From Chitinophagaceae bacterium (GTDB lineage Bacteria > Bacteroidota > Bacteroidia > Chitinophagales > Chitinophagaceae), in the NCBI GenBank assembly GCA_009996555.1, contig JAACZX010000169.1:1-5678 (forward strand): DNA of 5,678 nucleotides, in the 5' to 3' direction. The translations under genes were made by a program, and so were the position numbers. Below the pieces are notes generated by a model. That model worked only from the letters and a program-made list of their open reading frames with translations, was not told the DNA's origin and did not search any database. Every line of letters starts with the position of its first letter. The stretch's first letter is position 1. Below are positions 1 through 5,678 of the stretch, in pieces.

Positions 1-1011
1 TCCCGTAAGGAGTTGAAAGAGCGTATTCAAAACGATCCTACACCACGCACGACTATTTCCTTTTACTGTTATTTTAAAATTGAAGAGCCAAAAGCTTTTC
101 GTGATCAGTTGTACAAAGACTTTTCTGCATTGGGTGTGCTTGGCCGTATTTACCTGGCGCAGGAGGGCATTAATGCACAGATCAGTGTACCGTCGGCCAA
201 TGTGGATGACTTCAGAACTTACCTGTACAAGATAGAAGCGTTAAACGGTTTGCGTTTGAACATAGCTGTGAATGATGATGGTAAAAGTTTTTATGTGCTG
301 GATATAAAAGTGCGTACCAAAATTGTGGCCGATGGTATTCATGATCCTTCGTTTGATATGGCCAACAAAGGAAAGTATGTGAATGCAGCGCAATTCAATC
401 AGCTTACCAACGATCCCAACACTGTTGTGATTGATATGCGCAATCATTACGAGTTTGAAGTGGGGCATTTTGAAAGTGCCATTGAAATACCCAGCGATAC
501 CTTTCGTGAACAGTTGCCCATGGCAGCTGATATGATGGATGCAGATAAAGAAAAAAACATCATCATGTATTGCACAGGCGGCATCCGTTGCGAAAAAGCC
601 AGTGCTTACATGCTGCACAAAGGTTTTAAGAATGTGTTTCATCTTGAGGGTGGCATCATCAACTACGTAAACCAGGTAAAAGAAGAGGGACTTGCAAATA
701 AATTTCACGGAAAGAATTTTGTATTTGATCAGCGTTTGGGTGAGCGTGTTACAGAAGAGATCATTGCACACTGTCACCAATGCGGCAAACCGGCCGATAC
801 ACATGTGAACTGTGTAAACGATGCCTGTCACCTCCTGTTCATCCAATGCGATGAATGCAAAGAAAAAATGGAAGGCACCTGCAGCAAGGAATGTTTTGAT
901 TTTATTCACCTGCCGGAAGAAGAGCAGAAACGTTTGCGCAGCGGTATTGATAAAGGACGCAATGTATTCAACAAAGCAAAGTCGAGGTTAAAGGATTTAA
1001 AAGTGGAGTAG
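1..1011 (+). CDS. trhO: tRNA uridine(34) hydroxylase TrhO (YceA/UPF0176 family), 5'-truncated
   Basis: TrhO makes 5-hydroxyuridine at wobble position 34 of certain tRNAs using O2, the first step towards cmo5U/mo5U; it is a cytosolic enzyme. The reading frame is open to base 1 and begins [12 protein letters not shown], which aligns with the start region of family members. The true start is therefore probably a few codons left of the window, and the TTG at 13 is an internal Leu. Domains in order: an N-terminal acylphosphatase-like UPF0176 part ([39 protein letters not shown]); a rhodanese domain ([18 protein letters not shown]) with the catalytic loop CTGGIRC, its first Cys at 571-573 and second at 589-591; and a C-terminal zinc-type region with eight Cys between AHCHQC and CSKEC. 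The match to E. coli YceA is strong along the whole length. It ends in a basic tail, normal for the family. mtfA follows after 44 bp on the same strand. Confidence 0.96.
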   Translation, partial: SRKELKERIQNDPTPRTTISFYCYFKIEEPKAFRDQLYKDFSALGVLGRIYLAQEGINAQISVPSANVDDFRTYLYKIEALNGLRLNIAVNDDGKSFYVLDIKVRTKIVADGIHDPSFDMANKGKYVNAAQFNQLTNDPNTVVIDMRNHYEFEVGHFESAIEIPSDTFREQLPMAADMMDADKEKNIIMYCTGGIRCEKASAYMLHKGFKNVFHLEGGIINYVNQVKEEGLANKFHGKNFVFDQRLGERVTEEIIAHCHQCGKPADTHVNCVNDACHLLFIQCDECKEKMEGTCSKECFDFIHLPEEEQKRLRSGIDKGRNVFNKAKSRLKDLKVE

Positions 1012-1055
1012 GGTCGGGACGCTGCAGCGGCCTGAACCATAAACGATAATTGATC

Positions 1056-1835
1056 ATGGTATTAGTACTACAGGTTATAACAGTTTTATTGCTCATTGTT
1101 CTGATCATCCTCATTGCATTGCGCATCAGGCGATCAAAACCGCAGAGCCAGCTACCGGAAAATTACAAGGAGCTGCTGGCACATTATGTAAAGTTTTATA
1201 ACCAGCTTGATGAAGAAGGAAAAGTTGCCTTTGAAAAAAGAGTTGAACAGTTTTTATCGGCAGTAACAATAACGGGTGTACAGGCAGAGGTGGAAGATAT
1301 GGACAGGATCATGATTGCCGCAGGCGCTGTTATTCCTGTTTATAACATTCCCGACTGGCAATACATTAACCTGCACGAAGTATTGGTTTATCCCGGTGCA
1401 TTCAATGCAGAGTTTGATCAGCATGGCGATGGACGCAATATTGCAGGCATGGTGGGCACAGGTGCGTTGCAGAATGTTATGGTGCTTACCAAATGGCAAC
1501 TGCGGCAAGGTTTTATTAATAACAATGATGCACGCAACACCGCCCTTCATGAGTTTGTGCACCTGGTTGATAAAATGGATGGAACAGTAGATGGTGTGCC
1601 GGAAATAATTCTTGAACGGAAATACACGGCGCAATGGCGGCAACTGATGGAAGAAACCATTCAGCAAATGAAAACATACGGATCGGATATTGATCTGTAT
1701 GGCGCCACCAACACAGCTGAGTTTTTTGCTGTTATCTCCGAATACTTTTTTGAACAGCCGGATGCATTACAGGCAAACCATCCCCAACTGTTTGCCATGC
1801 TGGAACGCATTTACAAAACCACAGCACAGCAGTAA
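1056..1835 (+). CDS. mtfA: MtfA-like zinc-dependent peptidase (M90 family), membrane-anchored
   Basis: This is a predicted 259-residue metallopeptidase. Residues 1-25 form one hydrophobic anchor (VLQVITVLLLIVLIILIAL) followed by RIRRSK, suggesting an N-out/C-in anchor by the positive-inside rule. The body matches the MtfA family: LPENYKELL, the ITGVQAEVEDMDRIMIAA stretch, GRNIAGMVGTG, and the zinc motif HEFVHLVDKMDG, with His165, catalytic Glu166 and His169. The third ligand is probably Glu222 in NTAEFFAVISEYFFEQP, a block nearly the same as in E. coli MtfA. E. coli MtfA is a cytosolic aminopeptidase that binds the repressor Mlc; a Mlc role here is not supported, because Bacteroidota members carry an added anchor and no Mlc gene is visible. 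I chose ATG 1056; an in-frame TTG at 1050 would add two residues. There is no clear Shine-Dalgarno site. The 44-bp gap to trhO suggests co-transcription. Confidence 0.92.
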   Translation: MVLVLQVITVLLLIVLIILIALRIRRSKPQSQLPENYKELLAHYVKFYNQLDEEGKVAFEKRVEQFLSAVTITGVQAEVEDMDRIMIAAGAVIPVYNIPDWQYINLHEVLVYPGAFNAEFDQHGDGRNIAGMVGTGALQNVMVLTKWQLRQGFINNNDARNTALHEFVHLVDKMDGTVDGVPEIILERKYTAQWRQLMEETIQQMKTYGSDIDLYGATNTAEFFAVISEYFFEQPDALQANHPQLFAMLERIYKTTAQQ

Positions 1836-1849
1836 CTATAGCAGGTGAA

Positions 1850-1950
1850 GCATTTCCCGCAGCGAACGCAACGGGAAATGCAACGCAAAGAGGAGTCAAT
1901 TTTTTTCAGGCCGTTGCGTACTTTGTTTACGTAGCGCACGCTGCGGGAAA
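1850..1950. repeat. Imperfect fold-back (nested inverted repeat) between convergent genes
   Basis: TTTCCCGCAGCG at 1853-1864 is the exact reverse complement of 1939-1950 (12 bp). Immediately inside, ACGCAACGG at 1866-1874 is the exact reverse complement of 1911-1919 (9 bp). Read outward, both arms are CCGTTGCGT then CGCTGCGGGAAA, separated by 1 nt in the left arm and by 19 nt (1920-1938) in the right arm. A competing local hairpin also exists: GCATTTCCCG at 1850-1859 pairs perfectly with 1872-1881 across a 12-nt loop. A T7 run at 1900-1906 lies 18 nt past that hairpin, too far for a classical intrinsic terminator. The position between the 3' ends of mtfA and the serine hydrolase gene fits a bidirectional transcription barrier or a dispersed palindromic repeat; which one is inference. 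Confidence 0.75.
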
Positions 1951-1996
1951 ATATTCTTTCAGCAGATCTCTTCTTGTTACAATAATCAAATGCTGC

Positions 1997-3649
1997 CTAT
2001 TCTTTCTTCGCAGGCATTTCTCTTCCGCCCTGGTATAATACAAGCGATTCTGTTTTGCCTTCTGCATTTTGTTTGAATTCGATCTTTGCATCAACACCTT
2101 TTGTCTGGAACATTGTTTTGCTGATGGCCAGCAGCTCCAGCCTTGGCTGATTGGTGGCCTGTGCAAACAACTGGTTACCTTCATGCGTAACCGTTAATAC
2201 AAAACCCGGTGCCAATGTGTAATTGCCAACGTAGCCAGCCAGCACCGCTGCATCAACAGTAATAAATGTTTGCGGTACAGGAAGTGGTTTTGTTGTTTTC
2301 TTCCAGTTGCTTTCTTCGGTATTGCTGCTGAAATCAAGTGATTCAATACTGCCGGCTGCATTGCGTTTAAACGCCAGCAGGGAAAGTGAGTTGTCAAAAT
2401 AAAACTCATCTTTCTTATACATTTCAATAATGAACTGAGTGCCGCTTCCTCTTTTTGATGTGAGTTTGCCATTGGCATAACGGATCACACGTTCTTCACC
2501 CGCATCATTTACATAAATGCCTTCGTATTCTTTCGCTGCATCAGCAGTTACAGGAATGGCTTTGTAGTTGTATGGTTTGCCAATGGCAGCAGCTGCAAGT
2601 TTATACGTAGTATTGTCAGGCGATTTACAATCGCAATTGCTGAACACGGCTGCAAACACATCTTCAGCAGGAAGATAAATGGCATCGGTTAAAAAACCAT
2701 TGATGCCACCGCCATGCTCAATGGCTTTGCTGCCCTGCACATTAACAATAGACAAGCCATAACCATAACGTGTGTTTTTTCCGCCCGGTAAAATGTGTGC
2801 TGTTGTTGCCTTATCGATCCATTCTTTCTTTACAAGTTTATAACTGTAAAGTGCTTTGTTCCATTTCCACAAGTCGTCAACTGTTGAAAGCAATGAGCCC
2901 GCAGCATAGGGCAGGGTCATACTCAGGTAATCTGCATTCAGGAAAACATCTTTCTGTTTCTTGTAGCCCTTTGCACGCTTGCGTATGATCTTTGCTTCGC
3001 TGCCATATAAGGAGGAGGTCATGCCAGCAGGTGCAAATAAATATTGCTGCACATACTCTTCGTAGGTTTTACCACTGATCTTTTCAATAACATAACCCAG
3101 CATAATGTAACCGGTGTTGTTATAATTCCAATCGCTGCCGGGTTTAAATTCAAGTGTATCTTTTTCAGTGAGCTTTATGATCTCCATCGGCTTCATATCT
3201 TTCCGCATCCAGCCTTCAAACTCAGGTTTGTTGGTATAGCTTTTTATGCCCGATGTATGATTGAGTAATTGCTCAATGGTAATGGTTTCTTTATACGGCA
3301 GATCGGGGATGTACTTTTTAATATCATCCTGCAACGATAGTTTTCCCTGCTCAGCCAGTTGCAGAATGGCCACTGCCGTAAACTGTTTGCTGATGGAACC
3401 AATACGAAAGATCATATCTGTCTGCAGCGGCACATTCAATTCCATATCGGCCATGCCAACAGCTTTTTTATAGATCACTTCACCTTTACGCACCACAATA
3501 GCCGTGGCTCCCGGTTCCGATGCTTTGAATTCTTTCAGAAAAATACTGTCGAAACCTGCCGTGAGCGAACGGTTGGTTTTAGCTGTGGTTTGTGCCAATG
3601 CATTGGTTACCGTTACTGCGCAAACAATGAGGATGGATAATAATTTCAT
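1997..3649 (-). CDS. Secreted serine hydrolase, beta-lactamase class C/PBP-like, with two C-terminal beta domains
   Basis: This 550-residue protein belongs to the serine beta-lactamase-like superfamily (PF00144 type), which covers DD-peptidases, esterases and D-amino-acid peptidases. Residues 1-20 are a Sec signal peptide with a probable cut after ALA (residue 19). The hydrolase domain spans about 30-365 with all three catalytic motifs: Ser85-Ile-Ser-Lys88 (SxxK, in FRIGSISKQF), Tyr176-Asn-Asn178 (YxN, in WNYNNTGY) and His312-Gly-Gly314 (HxG, in EHGGGINGF). LLNHTSGI (128-135) is the usual family block. Two further beta-rich segments follow, about 371-440 (AKEYEGIYVNDAGEE) and 470-545 (LAGYVGNYTLAPGF), resembling repeated DUF3471/lipocalin-like C-terminal domains. 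It should act in the periplasm or outside the cell. The substrate cannot be told from sequence, and true beta-lactam resistance is unlikely for this architecture. The ATG at 3647-3649 directly precedes the signal peptide; its leader is A-rich without a Shine-Dalgarno site. The gene converges on mtfA and diverges from the DUF4328 gene. Confidence 0.93.
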   Translation of the reverse strand: MKLLSILIVCAVTVTNALAQTTAKTNRSLTAGFDSIFLKEFKASEPGATAIVVRKGEVIYKKAVGMADMELNVPLQTDMIFRIGSISKQFTAVAILQLAEQGKLSLQDDIKKYIPDLPYKETITIEQLLNHTSGIKSYTNKPEFEGWMRKDMKPMEIIKLTEKDTLEFKPGSDWNYNNTGYIMLGYVIEKISGKTYEEYVQQYLFAPAGMTSSLYGSEAKIIRKRAKGYKKQKDVFLNADYLSMTLPYAAGSLLSTVDDLWKWNKALYSYKLVKKEWIDKATTAHILPGGKNTRYGYGLSIVNVQGSKAIEHGGGINGFLTDAIYLPAEDVFAAVFSNCDCKSPDNTTYKLAAAAIGKPYNYKAIPVTADAAKEYEGIYVNDAGEERVIRYANGKLTSKRGSGTQFIIEMYKKDEFYFDNSLSLLAFKRNAAGSIESLDFSSNTEESNWKKTTKPLPVPQTFITVDAAVLAGYVGNYTLAPGFVLTVTHEGNQLFAQATNQPRLELLAISKTMFQTKGVDAKIEFKQNAEGKTESLVLYQGGREMPAKKE

Positions 3650-3689
3650 TTGTGTTGTATTTGAGATGAGTAAGGAAGGGCCGGGGCGG

Positions 3690-3721
3690 GCAAGGTAAAG
3701 AATTTATTGCTTAAGTAGAAA
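3690..3721 (-). promoter_or_regulatory. Possible Bacteroidota-type promoter of the serine hydrolase gene
   Basis: On the - strand TACCTTGC (3697-3690) lies 40 nt before the ATG and partly fits the Bacteroidota -7 element TAnnTTTG. TTTC (3721-3718) lies 20 nt further upstream, at the spacing expected for the -33 TTTG element. Both boxes have mismatches. A short GC-rich patch (about 3676-3692) would fall at the start of the untranslated leader. This is a weak prediction. Confidence 0.25.
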
Positions 3722-3737
3722 CGGTGCAACAGTGTGG

Positions 3738-3763
3738 TAACCGCTATTTGTATTACACGGTTA
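3738..3763. promoter_or_regulatory. Small dyad in the divergent spacer (possible operator)
   Basis: TAACCG at 3738-3743 and its reverse complement CGGTTA at 3758-3763 flank a 14-nt centre. The dyad sits roughly midway between the divergent start codons (3649 and 3896). Placement and symmetry are compatible with a regulator binding site, but a 6-bp arm is short enough to arise by chance. Confidence 0.2.
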
Positions 3764-3895
3764 TAGCCATATCAACACAGCTGTTATTTTTTCTTCAGCA
3801 GGTATGGAGTGGTACACAGGCGGCTCGATTTTTCCATTACCTTGCTGCTAAGGCCTTTGAAAATTCCCTGAAAACAAAAAACCAAAACCAACTGT

Positions 3896-4630
3896 ATGAT
3901 CTCTCTTCGACCCAATGACCAACGGGCAAAAGCCGCCATCATTCTTATTTACATTGTAATGGCAATTGATGTGCTGAGTGCAGTATCGGGCTTTATGCAA
4001 TACCAGTTGCTCGAAAGAGCAAACGAGCTTGGCGGTGTAAGCACAGAAGAAGCGTATGCCAATGATTTGCGTGAACAGATCATCAGCTATGTTTTTCTTG
4101 TGGCTTACATTGTATCAATTGTATTGTTTATCCGCTGGTTCCGCCGTGCATATTACAACCTGCACCAGCTTCCTGTTTCTGTATTGTTTACCGAAGGCTG
4201 GGCAGCAGGCGCCTGGTTTGTACCTTTTGTAAATCTTGGCCGTCCTTATAAGATCATGAAAGATCTTTATACCGAATCACGCAGTTATCTGCAACGCAAA
4301 GAGGTGAGCTTTACACATCTTTCTTCTACAACCATGATTGGTATATGGTGGACCTTGTGGCTGGTTTCAGGTTTTCTCGGACAGTTTGTACTTCGCTATG
4401 GCATGAAGGCTGAAACCATTGATGAATTAATTGTTGCTACTGTTGCAGAAACGGCCGATCATTTGCTGGGTATTCCGCTTGGCCTCGCCGCCATTAAAGT
4501 AATAAAAGATTATGCTGCAGCAGAACCACTGCTTGCCATTGCTGCTGCGCAATCGGCTGAAGTGTCGGACAGTGGTGATTACCTCAATGCATGGTCCGCT
4601 GGTTCCGCCGCTGCTGAGCCTGCAGAATAA
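3896..4630 (+). CDS. DUF4328 family multi-pass membrane protein
   Basis: This 244-residue integral membrane protein has unknown function. The family signature is clear: FIRWFRRAYYNLHQL (about 78-92) followed by GWAAGAWFVPFVNLGRPYKI (101-120), as in DUF4328 proteins. Hydrophobic segments lie at about 13-33, 62-81, 147-167 and 177-203, and the 101-115 part may dip into the membrane. The N-terminus starts RPNDQRAKAA, also usual for the family. The tail (about 205-244) is rich in Ala, Ser and acidic residues and looks disordered. The ATG at 3896 follows an A-rich, Shine-Dalgarno-free leader (AAAACAAAAAACC at about 3871-3883), which is typical for Bacteroidota. It is divergent from the serine hydrolase gene and 250 bp ahead of the lipoprotein gene, so it is probably monocistronic. 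Family assignment is confident; no function can be claimed. Confidence 0.88.
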   Translation: MISLRPNDQRAKAAIILIYIVMAIDVLSAVSGFMQYQLLERANELGGVSTEEAYANDLREQIISYVFLVAYIVSIVLFIRWFRRAYYNLHQLPVSVLFTEGWAAGAWFVPFVNLGRPYKIMKDLYTESRSYLQRKEVSFTHLSSTTMIGIWWTLWLVSGFLGQFVLRYGMKAETIDELIVATVAETADHLLGIPLGLAAIKVIKDYAAAEPLLAIAAAQSAEVSDSGDYLNAWSAGSAAAEPAE

Positions 4631-4721
4631 TTCAATTGCAATGCATTTGTTTTCTGTAAGCAGGAATAACAGCGGATGCATTTCGTTTGTTGCCAAACAT
4701 TGCTGCTCTTCAGCACAGGCA

Positions 4722-4751
4722 TTGAATGTTCAGCTTTAATTCTTAATTTCA
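4722..4751 (+). promoter_or_regulatory. Possible promoter ahead of the VOC lipoprotein gene
   Basis: TTG at 4722-4724 is followed 19 nt later by TAATTTCA (4744-4751), which matches the first six positions of the Bacteroidota -7 element TAnnTTTG but not the last two. It would give a leader of roughly 120 nt. An alternative is TTG at 4819-4821 with TA at 4839-4840, giving a shorter leader but a poorer -7 box. The rest of the 4631-4880 spacer shows no gene or strong structure. Confidence 0.2.
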
Positions 4752-4871
4752 ACAGCAGTATTTAAAGTGGGCATTTCGGCTTGCGAGCCAATGTTTTTCT
4801 GCCATTGCCAATACCTCATTGTAATAGCCGGTTTTAGTTACCCTTTCAGGCAAATACATCAACATTCAAAC

Positions 4872-4877
4872 AAGGAG
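4872..4877 (+). promoter_or_regulatory. Shine-Dalgarno site that fixes the start at 4881
   Basis: AAGGAG lies 3 nt before the ATG at 4881. It is the clearest ribosome binding site before a complete gene here; the others have A-rich leaders. It supports 4881 over an upstream in-frame start at 4767, whose extra 38 residues would bury the lipoprotein signal. Confidence 0.7.
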
Positions 4878-4880
4878 AAG

Positions 4881-5474
4881 ATGAATAAACTTATTTTAAT
4901 TACAGCAATTGTTTGTTGTATAACAATTTCCTGTTCAAATCAAAACCAGGCCGATAATGCTGCTAACACCGGTAATCAAACTGCAACAGACTCCGGTACA
5001 AACGCAGCTGTGGTTTCTCAAAAAATTACACCCTATTTATGGGTGGAGAAAGATGCAAGGGCGGTAGCAGATTACTACCTGTCTGTTTTTAAAGATGGTA
5101 AACTGAAAGATTTCCGCAAGTTCGATAGCAGTGAAAGTGGAAGTGAAGCAGGCATCGAAACAGCAGTCATTGAAATTGCAGGAATGGAGTTCAGCATACT
5201 GGCAGCCGGTCCGCTGTTCAAATTTAATGAGGCCGTTTCGTTTGTTATTAATACAAAAGACCAGGCCGAAACTGATTACTATTGGGAAGCACTTACGAAA
5301 GATGGTGGTGAGGAAGGATCTTGCGGATGGTGTAAAGATAAATATGGATTATCGTGGCAGGTTATACCAACAGAGTATTATGCATTGATACATAGCGAAG
5401 ACCCCAAAGTAAGAGAGAAAGCAATGAAGAATACATTAAAGCAGAAAAAACTGATACTTTCAGAACTTAAATGA
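4881..5474 (+). CDS. Lipoprotein with PhnB-like/3-dmu-9_3-mt (VOC superfamily) domain
   Basis: This is a predicted 197-residue exported protein. Residues 1-17 are a short hydrophobic signal, and TISC places a lipobox Cys at 18 (position -3 is Thr, a relaxed lipobox as common in Bacteroidota). Residues 19-47 are an Asn/Gln/Thr/Ala-rich linker. Residues 48-168 match the PhnB-like/3-demethylubiquinone-9 3-methyltransferase-named family (PF06983), a glyoxalase/VOC fold: KITPYLWVEKDARAVADYYLSVF at the start, IEIAGMEFSILAAG and FNEAVSFVI in the middle, and the signature GSCGWCKDKYGLSWQVIP (146-163). The remaining tail is a charged helix (174-197, DPKVREKAMKNTLKQKK), normally the end of these domains. 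Most family members are soluble cytosolic proteins without proven enzyme activity, so the substrate is unknown. No acidic surface-export signal follows Cys18, so anchoring on the periplasmic side is more likely. The gene stands alone. Confidence 0.88.
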   Translation: MNKLILITAIVCCITISCSNQNQADNAANTGNQTATDSGTNAAVVSQKITPYLWVEKDARAVADYYLSVFKDGKLKDFRKFDSSESGSEAGIETAVIEIAGMEFSILAAGPLFKFNEAVSFVINTKDQAETDYYWEALTKDGGEEGSCGWCKDKYGLSWQVIPTEYYALIHSEDPKVREKAMKNTLKQKKLILSELK

Positions 5475-5530
5475 GCTGAATTACACCGGCTGAGAACCAC
5501 AAGTCTTTTATACGGTTTTCCTTCTCTTAT

Positions 5531-5552
5531 CGGTTGGTGTCCCCACCAACCG
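5531..5552. repeat. REP-like palindrome, copy 1 (9-bp stem, 4-nt loop)
   Basis: CGGTTGGTG pairs perfectly with CACCAACCG across the loop TCCC. It lies 56 nt past the stop codon of the VOC lipoprotein gene. No T-run follows on the + strand, so it is not a classical intrinsic terminator, although it could protect the 3' end of the transcript. It shares its stem core with the hairpin at 5570-5593. Confidence 0.8.
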
Positions 5553-5569
5553 AAATGCCAATGTAAAAG

Positions 5570-5593
5570 CTGGTTGGTGAAGACACCAACCAG
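5570..5593. repeat. REP-like palindrome, copy 2 (10-bp stem, 4-nt loop)
   Basis: CTGGTTGGTG pairs perfectly with CACCAACCAG across the loop AAGA. On the - strand the loop reads TCTT, so the core GGTTGGTGTCnnCACCAACC matches copy 1 at 16 of 18 positions, and the two copies lie in opposite orientation 17 nt apart. On the + strand it is followed by an A-rich run, not by T. On the - strand it is followed by CTTTT, a weak terminator-like tail. Confidence 0.8.
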
Positions 5594-5672
5594 TAAGTAA
5601 AAAAATAGTATCCGATACGCAACGTCCTCCACAAGCTGTTGAACAAACTTGCAACTGATTACAGGGAGAGAT

Positions 5673-5678
5673 ATGCTG
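5673..5678 (+). CDS. Possible first codons of a gene running off the right edge
   Basis: ATG CTG at 5673-5678 is preceded by the purine-rich GGGAGAG (5664-5670), 2 nt away, which could act as a ribosome binding site. The frame is closed upstream by TGA at 5640-5642, so this would be a start rather than an internal Met. Only two codons are visible, so nothing can be said about the product. Confidence 0.3.

Noticed and set aside
13..15. TTG at 13 as the trhO start
   Set aside because: The frame stays open to base 1 and the upstream codons (SRKE) fit the family N-terminus, so the gene is cut by the window edge.
241..909. Long open frame on the - strand opposite trhO
   Set aside because: It lies wholly inside a confidently identified gene, and its translation resembles no protein family and is rich in His, Cys and Phe, as expected of an antisense shadow.
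1020..1029. CGCTGCAGCG palindrome after the trhO stop as a terminator
   Set aside because: A 10-bp self-complementary word leaves no loop for a stable hairpin and no T-run follows; mtfA begins 26 nt later.
1254..1667. Open frame on the - strand opposite mtfA
   Set aside because: It overlaps the conserved catalytic region of the MtfA-like gene; its translation is Cys/His-rich with no domain pattern.
4767..4880. N-terminal extension of the lipoprotein gene from an alternative start at 4767
   Set aside because: The added residues look non-coding and would displace the lipoprotein signal; the AAGGAG site directly before 4881 marks the better start.
5531..5593. CRISPR-like repeat pair
   Set aside because: There are only two units, inverted relative to each other, with a 17-nt gap; this fits paired palindromes and not a direct-repeat array.
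5378..5632. Open frame on the - strand covering the end of the lipoprotein gene and the hairpins
   Set aside because: Its middle is made of the translated palindromes and its remainder is antisense to a real gene; there is no ribosome binding site or family resemblance.

Overview
The window looks like a chromosomal fragment of a Bacteroidota bacterium, most likely of the Chitinophagaceae type. This rests on moderate GC with AT-rich spacers, A-rich leaders without Shine-Dalgarno sites before most genes, the close fit of the MtfA-like protein to a Bacteroidota membrane-anchored form, and a DUF4328 protein and a lipoprotein typical of that phylum. The assignment comes from recognising protein patterns, not from a database search.

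Layout from left to right. (1) A 5'-truncated trhO on the + strand (1-1011) encodes an O2-dependent tRNA U34 hydroxylase with a rhodanese domain. (2) After 44 bp comes an mtfA-like gene on the + strand (1056-1835), encoding a membrane-anchored zinc peptidase of the M90 type; it is probably co-transcribed with trhO. (3) A 161-bp convergent spacer holds a large imperfect fold-back element (about 1850-1950). (4) On the - strand, 1997-3649 encodes a secreted serine hydrolase of the class C beta-lactamase/DD-peptidase fold with two small C-terminal beta domains. (5) A 246-bp divergent spacer carries the promoters of gene 4 and gene 6. (6) On the + strand, 3896-4630 encodes a multi-pass membrane protein of the DUF4328 family. 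(7) After a 250-bp spacer with no recognisable gene, 4881-5474 on the + strand encodes a lipoprotein carrying a PhnB-like/3-dmu-9_3-mt (VOC fold) domain. (8) The right-end spacer holds two near-identical tight hairpins placed tail to tail (5531-5593), resembling REP-type palindromes, and possibly the first codons of another gene (from 5673).

The genes do not form one obvious pathway. trhO acts on tRNA in the cytoplasm, mtfA at the inner membrane, and the serine hydrolase and VOC lipoprotein in the envelope. I see no CRISPR array, tRNA, rRNA, transposase gene, phage gene or defence system. The least explained parts are the two palindromic intergenic elements and the export of a normally cytosolic VOC domain. 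I found no convincing sign of a wholly new multi-gene system.
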